Assembly: GCA_027623815.1 (NCBI GenBank)
Contig: JAQBUV010000026.1
Location: forward strand, 1 to 31,652
DNA: 31,652 bases
Source of the DNA: Casp-Chloro-G3 sp002816715
GTDB lineage: Bacteria; Chloroflexota; Dehalococcoidia; Lucifugimonadales; UBA3495
Direction of reading: 5' to 3'
The translations under genes were made by a program, and so were the position numbers. The notes beneath the pieces are model-generated. The model saw only the letters and a list, made by a program, of their open reading frames with translations. It searched no databases and had not been told where the DNA came from. Shown piece after piece: positions 1 through 6,753 of the stretch (its first letter is position 1; each line of letters starts with the position of its first letter).

Positions 1-81
1 GGTCCGAGCCGCCGCACTAAAATTGGCAACTGACTCACCCATTTCTCAACCTGGCTATGTAGTTTCCACCTTGGCTTTGGT

Positions 82-591
82 TTAGTTTTCAGCATGAAGC
101 GGCACCTCCAGCGGCAGAATCCAGTCGGCATGGCCGAACCAGGGCCGGGACACCTTGCTCAGATCGACGTTGGAGTCCACCAGGTTCTGTGCTGGTCGCC
201 CGTTTAGCGAAGAAACCACCTGGGCCCGCACCTCTACATCGCTATGACCGTCGGCCCTGGCTAATTCCTCAAGATAATTAGCAAACTGCACAATCAGGTC
301 TGGCCGCGAAGCCATCTTGAATACCTGTCGGCTGGTCAAATGCTCTCTGGGGTCAACCACCCACTCTTCGCGGGTAGCCGAGTCAGTTACTACGAAGAAC
401 CCCTCAGAATTTTTGTCTCTCAGCTTCATGTGCCAGGAGAAATTATGCCCTTCTTCGGTCCAGTGCACCAATCCTGGGATTGCCAGGTGCCTCAACGGTA
501 TCAAAACCTGAAGCCCAACCCACAGCCCCAATAGACCTACAGCCAATCTTTGCCATCCGGTTAAGCCAGGATGCCCTTGGTGGTGACTCAC
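82..591 (-). CDS. HTTM-family protein, C-terminal fragment (frameshifted)
   Basis: This reading frame begins at a GTG directly after an in-frame TAA and encodes 169 residues. It starts with one hydrophobic helix (about residues 14-35) and continues with a soluble part containing LRHLAIPG, WTEEGHNFSWHMKLRDK and DPREHLTSRQ. In vitamin K-dependent gamma-carboxylase-like (HTTM) proteins this segment directly follows the membrane domain in one chain, so it is read here as the second half of the gene at 443-1657. The two frames overlap by 149 bases and differ by one base. It has no convincing ribosome-binding site of its own. Independent expression by coupling is possible but less likely than an indel (assembly error or true pseudogene) or a frameshift in translation. 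Confidence 0.7.
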   Translation of the reverse strand: MSHHQGHPGLTGWQRLAVGLLGLWVGLQVLIPLRHLAIPGLVHWTEEGHNFSWHMKLRDKNSEGFFVVTDSATREEWVVDPREHLTSRQVFKMASRPDLIVQFANYLEELARADGHSDVEVRAQVVSSLNGRPAQNLVDSNVDLSKVSRPWFGHADWILPLEVPLHAEN

Positions 592-1657
592 TTACGCCAT
601 TGGTCTCTTCGGCCCGCGCCGACTTCAGGAACGGCTCATCCAGGTGGTAGGCGGCGACCGCAACGCCTAGCCCACCAATCAACGCATGCACCAGGTCAAA
701 CCGCTCCGGCAGGAATCCGCCGACCAGAAAGCCTACCACCAGCCCCAAAACCAAGGCAGGCAACCGATAGTTATGCCTCAGCTTGACGTCCTTCAGTACC
801 CTTACCGGCCAGTCGGGAGCAAAGAAAACCAATGTGGCCGCAATCATAAACCAGGGGAAAATGCCAATGTCGAACAGTCGCGCGTTCATAAAGTGGAATG
901 CCAGGACCACGATCAACCCGAACACCCTGGTACGCCGGTTCAGCATGTAGAAGATGAACAGCAAATCTACCAGTAAGCTGCCGTAGACCATAACCCAGAC
1001 CACCGTCTCGTTGGCGAAGAACTGGCCCAGCAGCGGGAAGTCGGTGCGGACCGATAGCCATGCCCGCAGCGGTTCACCATGTAGCCAGTCGGAGTTGAGC
1101 TTGGCGATACCGCCAAAGAACATTGGCACCGCAATTTGGAAACGGAGCAGCCATAATGACCATGCCGGAACCGTGATTGATTTTATTGACGGTCTCAGTA
1201 GAACGTCCAGAGAAAAGTAGCGGTTGGCCGGCAGAAAAATCATCAGGAAGGACAGCAGGCACACCAGGTAAAGGTGGTTCAAATACCTGGCCTGCTCCAG
1301 CAAGAACAGGTAGGTGATCATCAAGAAGAAAGCGGTGGCGCTGATCCGGTAGCAGAACCCTAGAATGATGAAACTGGCGAAGATGCCCATCAACACCAGA
1401 TGGACGTACATCCATTCTTGGGGCCAGGGATGCAGAAAATCAAAAGGCCAATAGGTGAAGTAGAACTCTTTGCCGGAAAAGAAATACCCCACCCAATCGT
1501 TCCGGACGAAACGCCAGGTCTCCCACAGCATGATGCTGCCAAAGGCGATGCGGAAATAAACCAAGGACGACGCGTCCACCGGCTGGAAGAAGCACCCAAA
1601 CCGCTCAGGCCATCCCCTTGCTGGTGGCCGGGCTGGCTGAGCAGTATTAGCAGTCAT
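443..1657 (-). CDS. HTTM domain membrane protein (gamma-carboxylase-like), N-terminal part
   Basis: A multi-pass membrane protein of the HTTM family, related to the membrane domain of vitamin K-dependent gamma-carboxylase. Visible hallmarks are the N-terminal 'FFQPVDASSLVYFRIAFG' helix, several hydrophobic segments, and the motif GGIAKLNSDWLHGEPLRAWL near residues 180-200. The last recognisable part ends near SARAEETNGV; the final 50 or so residues look like out-of-frame translation, because the expected continuation lies in the frame at 82-591. The intact product would be about 525 residues. It overlaps the end of the DCC-family gene by 11 bases, which implies translational coupling; HTTM and DCC proteins are frequent neighbours. 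The substrate of bacterial HTTM proteins is mostly unknown, and carboxylase activity should not be assumed. Confidence 0.8.
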   Translation of the reverse strand: MTANTAQPARPPARGWPERFGCFFQPVDASSLVYFRIAFGSIMLWETWRFVRNDWVGYFFSGKEFYFTYWPFDFLHPWPQEWMYVHLVLMGIFASFIILGFCYRISATAFFLMITYLFLLEQARYLNHLYLVCLLSFLMIFLPANRYFSLDVLLRPSIKSITVPAWSLWLLRFQIAVPMFFGGIAKLNSDWLHGEPLRAWLSVRTDFPLLGQFFANETVVWVMVYGSLLVDLLFIFYMLNRRTRVFGLIVVLAFHFMNARLFDIGIFPWFMIAATLVFFAPDWPVRVLKDVKLRHNYRLPALVLGLVVGFLVGGFLPERFDLVHALIGGLGVAVAAYHLDEPFLKSARAEETNGVSESPPRASWLNRMAKIGCRSIGAVGWASGFDTVEAPGNPRIGALDRRRA

Positions 1658-2090
1658 CTCTGGGCGTAGCCGGGGAATTGCCGTCCAATTCTCGCCCGCG
1701 TTCTGGAATGCTGCATCGAGACAACCGATATCGGTTCAAGGCGACCCAGCGGTAGACTGCGCGGCCCGGGAATTGAATGCCCGGCAACCAGAAAACGGGA
1801 GCCATCGGCCAAAGGAGCGGCAGCTTCAGGGTCAGCTTTCTGAAGGCGTAAAAGCCCTCATGCAGATCACCCTTCCCCTCGTCCAGAAAAGCGGCCCGGT
1901 CCAAATCCTCCCAGGAGAGATTATCCGGTGGCTGCTCCAGTGACTGGAAGGGAATCCAGGTGATTTTACGGCCTAAATCCATCCGAATCAGCCACTTCAC
2001 CGCCCAACGGCAAAGACCGCAGTCCCCGTCGTAGTAGAATTTCCACCTCGGGATGCTATCAGCAGATGGATGTTCGTATGTTAAGACCAC
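1647..2090 (-). CDS. DCC-family (DUF393) thiol-disulfide oxidoreductase-like protein
   Basis: A 147-residue protein with the DUF393 signature YYDGDCGLCRWAVKWL around residues 19-34, which contains the C-x-x-C pair of a predicted thioredoxin-like fold, followed by the family's ITWIPFQSLEQ strand and a C-terminal hydrophobic stretch. Proteins of this family (YuxK-like) are predicted thiol-disulfide oxidoreductases; no substrate is established. The start is a GTG at 2090, preceded by two in-frame TAG codons, so no longer form exists. That GTG sits inside one arm of a perfect hairpin (2085-2117), which may affect translation. The gene ends inside the start of the HTTM gene, and the two probably act together. 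Confidence 0.85.
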   Translation of the reverse strand: MVLTYEHPSADSIPRWKFYYDGDCGLCRWAVKWLIRMDLGRKITWIPFQSLEQPPDNLSWEDLDRAAFLDEGKGDLHEGFYAFRKLTLKLPLLWPMAPVFWLPGIQFPGRAVYRWVALNRYRLSRCSIPERGRELDGNSPATPRDDC

Positions 2091-2117
2091 CTACTAATTG
2101 TACATCAGTAGGTGGTC
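2085..2117. repeat. Perfect 11-bp inverted repeat over the DCC gene start
   Basis: The arms GACCACCTACT (2085-2095) and AGTAGGTGGTC (2107-2117) are perfectly complementary around an 11-base loop. The GTG start codon of the DCC gene is inside the left arm as read on the plus strand, so the transcript could bury its start codon, or the palindrome could be a dimeric repressor site. There is no T-tract, which argues against a terminator. Confidence 0.6.
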
Positions 2118-2149
2118 TGAGTTCTTGTGGTGCTGGCCGTCACGACTCA

Positions 2150-2181
2150 GGTACACAAAAGGGATTCCAATGGAATCCCTT
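2150..2181 (-). terminator. Rho-independent terminator of the ABC ATPase operon
   Basis: The arms AAGGGATTCCA (2159-2169) and TGGAATCCCTT (2171-2181) form a perfect stem. On the minus strand the stem runs into TTTTGTGT. It lies about 30 bases beyond the stop of the OppF-like gene, in the right orientation to end its transcript. Confidence 0.7.
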
Positions 2182-2211
2182 GTTGCGGTTCATAGGCCTG
2201 GATTAGCCGGG

Positions 2212-3201
2212 TCAGTAAAGGTGGCAGGACACTTGATGCCCCGGCGATAGCTCTCGCAAGACCGGTTCTTCCCCAGAACAGCGATCAAAAACAAAGGGAC
2301 ATCTAGGGTGAAACGAGCAGCCGGAGGGCGGGTTAAGCGGCGAAGGTACCTCGCCAGACAGCACCAAATCTTCCCGTTGGATGTCCGGATGCGCTGGCAA
2401 CGATGCGGAAATCAGAGCTTTGGTGTAAGGGTGCATTGGGTTGGTGAACAACTCACGGGTGGGAGCTTCCTCCACCATTTTGCCCAGGTACATCACTCCC
2501 ACGTGATGACTCATATAACGCACTGTCGCCAGGTTGTGGGCAATCAGCAGGTAGCTCACGCCGTAGCGTTTCTGCAAGTCCTTCAGCAGGTTCATGATTT
2601 GGGCGCGAATTGAAACGTCGAGTGCAGATACCGGCTCGTCCAGAACGATGACTTTAGGTTGCAGAGACAGCGCCCGGGCAATGGCGATGCGCTGACGCTG
2701 TCCGCCGCTGAATTCGTGGGGGTAATAGTCGGCGTGGAAGTTGTGCAGGCCGACGTCTCGCAGCAGCCTTTCCAGGTTCTCACGGGCTTCATGTTTACCC
2801 ATGGGTTGATTGGTCAGCAGCGGTTCCAGGATGATGGAACCAACCCTCATTCGCGGGTTCAACGAACTCCAGGGGTCTTGGAATACGGCTTGTACCGACG
2901 ACCGGTACAATTTGCGGTCGGCAGAATTAAAATCAGCCATGTCCTTGCCGTTGAAGCGTATGAGGCCAGCGGTGGGAGTTTCCACCTGAAGCACCATCTT
3001 GGCAGTCGTCGTTTTTCCGCAACCCGACTCGCCGACCAAACCGTAGGTCTGGCCTTCCCGAATCTGGAAGGAAATTCCGTCAACCGCCTTCACCTGCCCA
3101 ACGGCATGCCGAATAATCAACCCTTTGGTAACTGGAAAATACTTCTGGCAGTTCTCCAGTTGAATTACTGCGTCAGTCGACTGCTCAGTAGCTGTAGTCA
3201 T
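2212..3201 (-). CDS. Oligopeptide/dipeptide-type ABC transporter ATPase (OppF/DppF-like)
   Basis: A 329-residue ATPase that would energise import of peptides or other solutes on the cytoplasmic face of an Opp/Dpp-type ABC importer. It has Walker A GESGCGKTT near residue 57, Q-loop QAVFQDPWSSLNPR, signature SGGQRQRIAIARAL, Walker B VIVLDEPVSALD and the H-loop AHNLATVRY. The C-terminal oligopeptide-transporter extension holds the cysteine-bearing FHPRCPFVFDRC segment, which in this family can bind an iron-sulfur cluster. It starts one base after the stop of the OppD-like gene and is clearly co-transcribed with it. No permease or binding-protein gene is adjacent, so the substrate cannot be deduced. 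A subfamily name beyond Opp/Dpp is not justified. Confidence 0.93.
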   Translation of the reverse strand: MTTATEQSTDAVIQLENCQKYFPVTKGLIIRHAVGQVKAVDGISFQIREGQTYGLVGESGCGKTTTAKMVLQVETPTAGLIRFNGKDMADFNSADRKLYRSSVQAVFQDPWSSLNPRMRVGSIILEPLLTNQPMGKHEARENLERLLRDVGLHNFHADYYPHEFSGGQRQRIAIARALSLQPKVIVLDEPVSALDVSIRAQIMNLLKDLQKRYGVSYLLIAHNLATVRYMSHHVGVMYLGKMVEEAPTRELFTNPMHPYTKALISASLPAHPDIQREDLVLSGEVPSPLNPPSGCSFHPRCPFVFDRCSGEEPVLRELSPGHQVSCHLY

Positions 3202-3202
3202 A

Positions 3203-4180
3203 TTATTTCCCCGCCAATTTCCAACAGGTAGCCGAGTGCCCAGCGCCTAGTTGAAATAGGTCTGGAAACGCCTCGTTACAATGATCAAATACGTAGGGAC
3301 ACCGGGGTGCGAAGGTGCATCCGGGCGGCAGGTTGTCCAACGCCGGAGGTTGACCTTCAATTGAGTAAAGGTACTCAACCTCTTCGTCCACATTGGGAAC
3401 CGACCGCATCAGCGCTTCGGTGTAAGGATGGGCTGGTTTATTGAATAGGTCTCGAACATCGGCATTTTCGGCGACCCGACCGGCATACATTACCGCCACC
3501 CGGTCGCACATTTTGGCGACTATTCCAAAGTCGTGGGTGATGAAAATTATTGACATGCCCGTTTCTGCTTGAAGTTCCTTAAGCAGAGTCAGGTATTGAT
3601 ACTGAATCGTGGCGTCCAAGGACGTGGTGGCTTCGTCGGCAATCAGCACCTTGGGAGCGCCAGCGATAGCAATAGCGCCCACCACCCGCTGCCGCATGCC
3701 ACCGCTCATCTGGTGCGGATAAGCGTTCATGCGGGTTTCCGGAGAGGCGATCTTCACTTTTTGCAGTAACTCGATGGCGCGGGCCTTAATACCAGATCTA
3801 GGTTGATTTTCCCCCTGCCGCACCGTCTCGATTATTTGATTGCCAATGGTGAATACCGGGTTCAAGGAGGTCATTGGGTCTTGCAATATCATGCAAATGT
3901 CCCGACCCCGAATGTCCTGCATTTCAGGCTGAGTCTTCTGCACCAGGTCTTCTCCCTGGAACAGGATTTTGCCTTCTACAATCCGACCGGCGGGTTGAGG
4001 AACCAACCGCATTAGCGATAGCGCGGTCATGCTTTTCCCAGAACCAGACTCGCCGACAATACCCAGGGTCTCTCCGGGCATTAGCGAAAAACTGACCCCG
4101 TCCACCGCTTTCACTACACCAGTTCTGGTGAAGAAATAGGTCTTCAAGTTCTGGACATCTAAAACAGGGGCTGTTGCCAT
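3203..4180 (-). CDS. Oligopeptide/dipeptide-type ABC transporter ATPase (OppD/DppD-like)
   Basis: A 325-residue ATPase, first gene of a two-gene operon with the OppF-like ATPase. Seen in order: Walker A GESGSGKSMTALSLMRL near residue 39, Q-loop ILQDPMTSLNPVF, signature MSGGMRQRV, Walker B VLIADEATTSLD, H-loop THDFGIVAKMCDRVAVMYAGR, and the C-terminal extension CTFAPRCPYVFDHC. The Walker B region has DEA where most homologues have DEP, a mild deviation that keeps the catalytic glutamate. The ATG is preceded by GGTGAG about 8 bases upstream. The family forms a heterodimer of D and F subunits; the missing membrane subunits must be encoded elsewhere or the pair serves several transporters. Confidence 0.93.
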   Translation of the reverse strand: MATAPVLDVQNLKTYFFTRTGVVKAVDGVSFSLMPGETLGIVGESGSGKSMTALSLMRLVPQPAGRIVEGKILFQGEDLVQKTQPEMQDIRGRDICMILQDPMTSLNPVFTIGNQIIETVRQGENQPRSGIKARAIELLQKVKIASPETRMNAYPHQMSGGMRQRVVGAIAIAGAPKVLIADEATTSLDATIQYQYLTLLKELQAETGMSIIFITHDFGIVAKMCDRVAVMYAGRVAENADVRDLFNKPAHPYTEALMRSVPNVDEEVEYLYSIEGQPPALDNLPPGCTFAPRCPYVFDHCNEAFPDLFQLGAGHSATCWKLAGK

Positions 4181-4205
4181 TTATCAACTCACCAGGTGAA
4201 AGACT

Positions 4206-4301
4206 TAATCGTATCATCGCGTGTGTGCGGACTTAACCAGCGGCAATGCACCCACGGTCTCAGAAATAAAAACCCGCGCTAAAAATTAATTGATACGATT
4301 A
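4206..4301 (-). promoter_or_regulatory. Transcript leader with 11-bp inverted repeat
   Basis: TAATCGTATCA (4206-4216) and its exact complement TGATACGATTA (4291-4301) flank 74 bases, all inside the predicted leader of the OppD-like mRNA. The arms can pair in RNA, closing a long hairpin about 26 bases before the start codon. The upstream arm on the minus strand also contains TATAAT (4298-4303), a possible second -10 element, although no matching -35 is seen. No known riboswitch class was recognised. Confidence 0.4.
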
Positions 4302-4328
4302 TACACGACCCGACAGGGGCTGGCTTGG

Positions 4329-4357
4329 ATGCTAGCATGACCTCTATGTGCTGTCAA
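4329..4357 (-). promoter_or_regulatory. Predicted sigma-70 promoter for the OppD/OppF-like operon
   Basis: On the minus strand a consensus -35 TTGACA (4352-4357) is separated by exactly 17 bases from TAGCAT (4329-4334). Initiation near 4322 would give a leader of about 140 bases to the ATG at 4180. The rest of the 340-base gap (to 4519) shows no gene; only the hairpin arms described separately stand out. Confidence 0.55.
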
Positions 4358-4519
4358 CAAACATCAACCCGAGGACTCAATCCTCTCCTACAGTGCCATC
4401 AGTTGCTCACTTCCCCCCAAATCTGAGCACTTACCAACCAGCGGTTCCGTTCGAAAGTGGTGGACGATGATTAAGAATTGGCATAGCATTACTTCAGTTA
4501 AATGCTGGAGTAATAAGCT

Positions 4520-5323
4520 ATGGCCAAGAAGTGGCACCTCCCATTGTGGGCAGTGTCTTTCATACACCTGCTGGCGGATGTTATCGACATCGCGCTGGCC
4601 CTGGTTGAAGTTAGGGCAACCAATCGGGAGCTGGTTGTGATTACTAGACTTATTCGATTGGTTGGAATTGTTGTCCCTGTGTCAATCGTTTTAATTCAGT
4701 CTTGGCTACGGCGGCAGATACCGGGCGCCGAGAATCTTTATGACTGGGCGTGGTGGATTATCTTGGTTGGCGCCTATGCCTTAGTGGGACTGTTTATAGT
4801 CGGCTGGCGGTACAGATACAAACTCGACCAGCACCCCACTGTTGAAATAGCTGAGACCCCAATACAAGATGGCGCACAATACTATGTCCCCGTGAAGAAT
4901 TGTGGGCCTGGCAACGTTAAAGTGTGGGTCACAGCGAAAGATATTGAGTTCGACCACGGAAAAGGGCGACTTACTAGTCCGGGACCTTTCTCTGTCAAAT
5001 TTGTAAGATGGTATCGAGGGAGCGGCTCTCAAGCGATAGACACACCTAATGGGAAAATGATTTGTGAGCATGGCGAGTGGAGACTCTATCTGTTGAACCT
5101 TGACCACACAACAGACTTCGATAATCAGCGTGCACGTAGCGGAGACATTCAAGCGGCTAATGCCGGTGAGAATTGCAATCTTGTTGCACTCCCTGGAAGT
5201 AAGGTGCGGATTACTCTTCAAGCGTTTGGTGAACCCACATTACGCAAGGAAACAATACGAACAGTCGAGATTGAGATGCCATCTTTCCCAACCCAGCCTG
5301 TTCAATCAGGAGGTAACCCATGA
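4520..5323 (+). CDS. Hypothetical membrane-anchored protein
   Basis: A 267-residue protein that I do not recognise. Residues about 8-28, 43-62 and 75-96 are hydrophobic and likely span the membrane; a short basic stretch (RYRYK) follows. The remaining 165 residues are polar and rich in beta-type alternation (for example YYVPVKNCGPGNVKVWVTAK and VRITLQAFGEPTLR), suggesting a soluble beta-sandwich-like domain. The ATG has GGAG about 9 bases upstream. Base composition is visibly more AT-rich than the neighbours, and a transposase remnant and an inverted-repeat element follow directly, so the gene may have been acquired horizontally. Function unknown. Confidence 0.65.
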   Translation: MAKKWHLPLWAVSFIHLLADVIDIALALVEVRATNRELVVITRLIRLVGIVVPVSIVLIQSWLRRQIPGAENLYDWAWWIILVGAYALVGLFIVGWRYRYKLDQHPTVEIAETPIQDGAQYYVPVKNCGPGNVKVWVTAKDIEFDHGKGRLTSPGPFSVKFVRWYRGSGSQAIDTPNGKMICEHGEWRLYLLNLDHTTDFDNQRARSGDIQAANAGENCNLVALPGSKVRITLQAFGEPTLRKETIRTVEIEMPSFPTQPVQSGGNP

Positions 5324-5386
5324 TTCTACGTAGACCCCAAAACCTTTCCTGAACTATGCCGGTTATATGTAGACCCCCATCCTGTT

Positions 5387-5509
5387 CACTATAACTACTT
5401 CAGGCCCCATGAGGGATTGAAGGGTAAGACCCCGGCAGAGGCCGCCGGGATAAGGTTCCCCTACAAAAACTGGAAGGACTTGATTATACCAAGGTCGGCA
5501 TGGAGTTAA
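5387..5509 (+). pseudogene. Transposase C-terminal remnant (DDE type)
   Basis: An open stretch of 40 codons lacking a start reads HYNYFRPHEGLKGKTPAEAAGI followed by a short tail and TAA. The motif Y-N-x-x-R-P-H-x-x-L-x-x-x-T-P-A-E-x-A-G-I is the usual C-terminal end of IS6/IS240-like and related DDE transposases, after the catalytic glutamate. Nothing of the catalytic core is present. By chance or by fusion the frame equals that of the preceding gene, separated by that gene's TGA at 5321-5323. It marks an old insertion-sequence end. Confidence 0.7.
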
Positions 5510-5544
5510 ATAATGGTATCCACCAAAGCCGAACGGAACCCGAC

Positions 5545-5677
5545 CAGCAATTCTAATTATGGCAATTCTACCCCGCGTATCGGCAGAAAATCGCTCCTCT
5601 GAACCCATCACTCGTATCTGTACAAGAGGGCCGTGACGGGGTGAATACCGACATTAACCCCATAATTAGAATTGCTG
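5545..5677. repeat. 133-bp element with perfect 18-bp terminal inverted repeats
   Basis: CAGCAATTCTAATTATGG at 5545-5562 recurs as its exact reverse complement at 5660-5677. The homology continues imperfectly inward (ACCCCG...CGGC on both arms). The interior of 97 bases has no gene. No clear target-site duplication is visible. It resembles a MITE or the deleted shell of an insertion sequence, and lies just after the transposase remnant. The rest of the 5324-5816 gap shows no other feature. Confidence 0.7.
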
Positions 5678-5816
5678 AACATCAACCTGGAGGCTGGGCA
5701 ATCGCAAATGCGCGACAAGCGCCCTTATGACAGACATCTTAGCTGAATCAGAGCCTGCCCGCCCGCTACTCACCCTTGTTGCCCCTAACCCGATACTGAT
5801 AAGCTGACAATAGGAC

Positions 5817-6545
5817 ATGAGAGTTAATCAACAAAAACCCCGCCAGCACGTTAAGGGCCTAACAGAAGTAATCCCCAACGTATATCATCTAGCATTGACC
5901 GGAACCAGCGTGTTATTACTGCTGGAGGAACAAATAACCGTCATCGATGCAGGCTGGAAGGGCCATGGAAAGACGGTGCTGAACACTGTTTCCGCGTTGG
6001 GCAGGGCGCCGGAGGAGATTGGTCACATCGTCTCCACCCACTACCACCTGGACCACATTGGTGGCATCGCCCACATTAAGAAGCATTCCGGTGGTCGGGT
6101 GGCAGCCCACGAGACGGAAATACCCTACCTGCAAGGTATCGGCCTGCCCAACCCAATGCAGAACCCAATAATCGGCTTGCTCCTCGCCCCAGTGCTGGCC
6201 TTACTCAGACCTGAGCAGTTTGGGGTGGATTTGCCTTTGAGCGACGGCAGTAGACTGGATATCCTGGGGGGTATGGATATTGTGCATTCCCCGGGACACA
6301 CTCCTGGCAGCATCAGCCTCAACTTTCCTGAACAAGGTCTGCTGGTGGTGGGAGACGCGCTGGAGTACCGTCACGGAAAGTTGCAGCTTCCATCACGATA
6401 TGTCAGTTCCAACATGCAGCACGCCAAGGAGTCGGTGCGTAAACTGGCCCAGCTCAACTTTGAGGTGCTCTGCTTCAGCCACTTTCCGCCCATTAAAAAG
6501 AACGCCGCCCAATTGCTAAGCCAATTCGCCGATTCCTTGGACTAG
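5817..6545 (+). CDS. MBL-fold metallo-hydrolase
   Basis: A 242-residue metallo-beta-lactamase-fold hydrolase. The metal motif H-x-H-x-D-H is THYHLDHIGG (H75, H77, D79, H80). The second half has HSPGHTPGSISL with a metal-ligand histidine, GDALEYRHGK carrying the bridging aspartate, and a final SHFPPI histidine, so the metal-ligand set of the superfamily looks complete. Such enzymes hydrolyse thioesters, lactones, phosphodiesters or lactams; the sequence does not decide which. No signal peptide is seen, so it is probably cytoplasmic. The ATG at 5817 has only a poorly spaced AGGA upstream. It precedes the acyl-ligase gene by about 210 bases and is probably transcribed separately. Confidence 0.88.
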   Translation: MRVNQQKPRQHVKGLTEVIPNVYHLALTGTSVLLLLEEQITVIDAGWKGHGKTVLNTVSALGRAPEEIGHIVSTHYHLDHIGGIAHIKKHSGGRVAAHETEIPYLQGIGLPNPMQNPIIGLLLAPVLALLRPEQFGVDLPLSDGSRLDILGGMDIVHSPGHTPGSISLNFPEQGLLVVGDALEYRHGKLQLPSRYVSSNMQHAKESVRKLAQLNFEVLCFSHFPPIKKNAAQLLSQFADSLD

Positions 6546-6753
6546 CCGCCCCGGGTCTGATTGGGATCTCCGAAACTATGAGCCAGAGTCCAAGTCTCCG
6601 TCGCCGCCAACCCAAACCGGCAAGCTCCCCTCCATTATCGTTATAAATAGTCCTGATACCAAGCAAATATAGTCCCAAAGTAACTGCATCCCGGCCTTGT
6701 AAGTGTCACAATGGATTCAACAATAAGCAGCCTTTACGCCAGGGCGAGGTGAT

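Noticed and set aside
5363..5611. An 82-codon minus-strand frame over the transposase remnant and inverted repeat
   Set aside because: It runs antisense to the recognisable transposase motif and across the repeat arm, with no ribosome-binding site.
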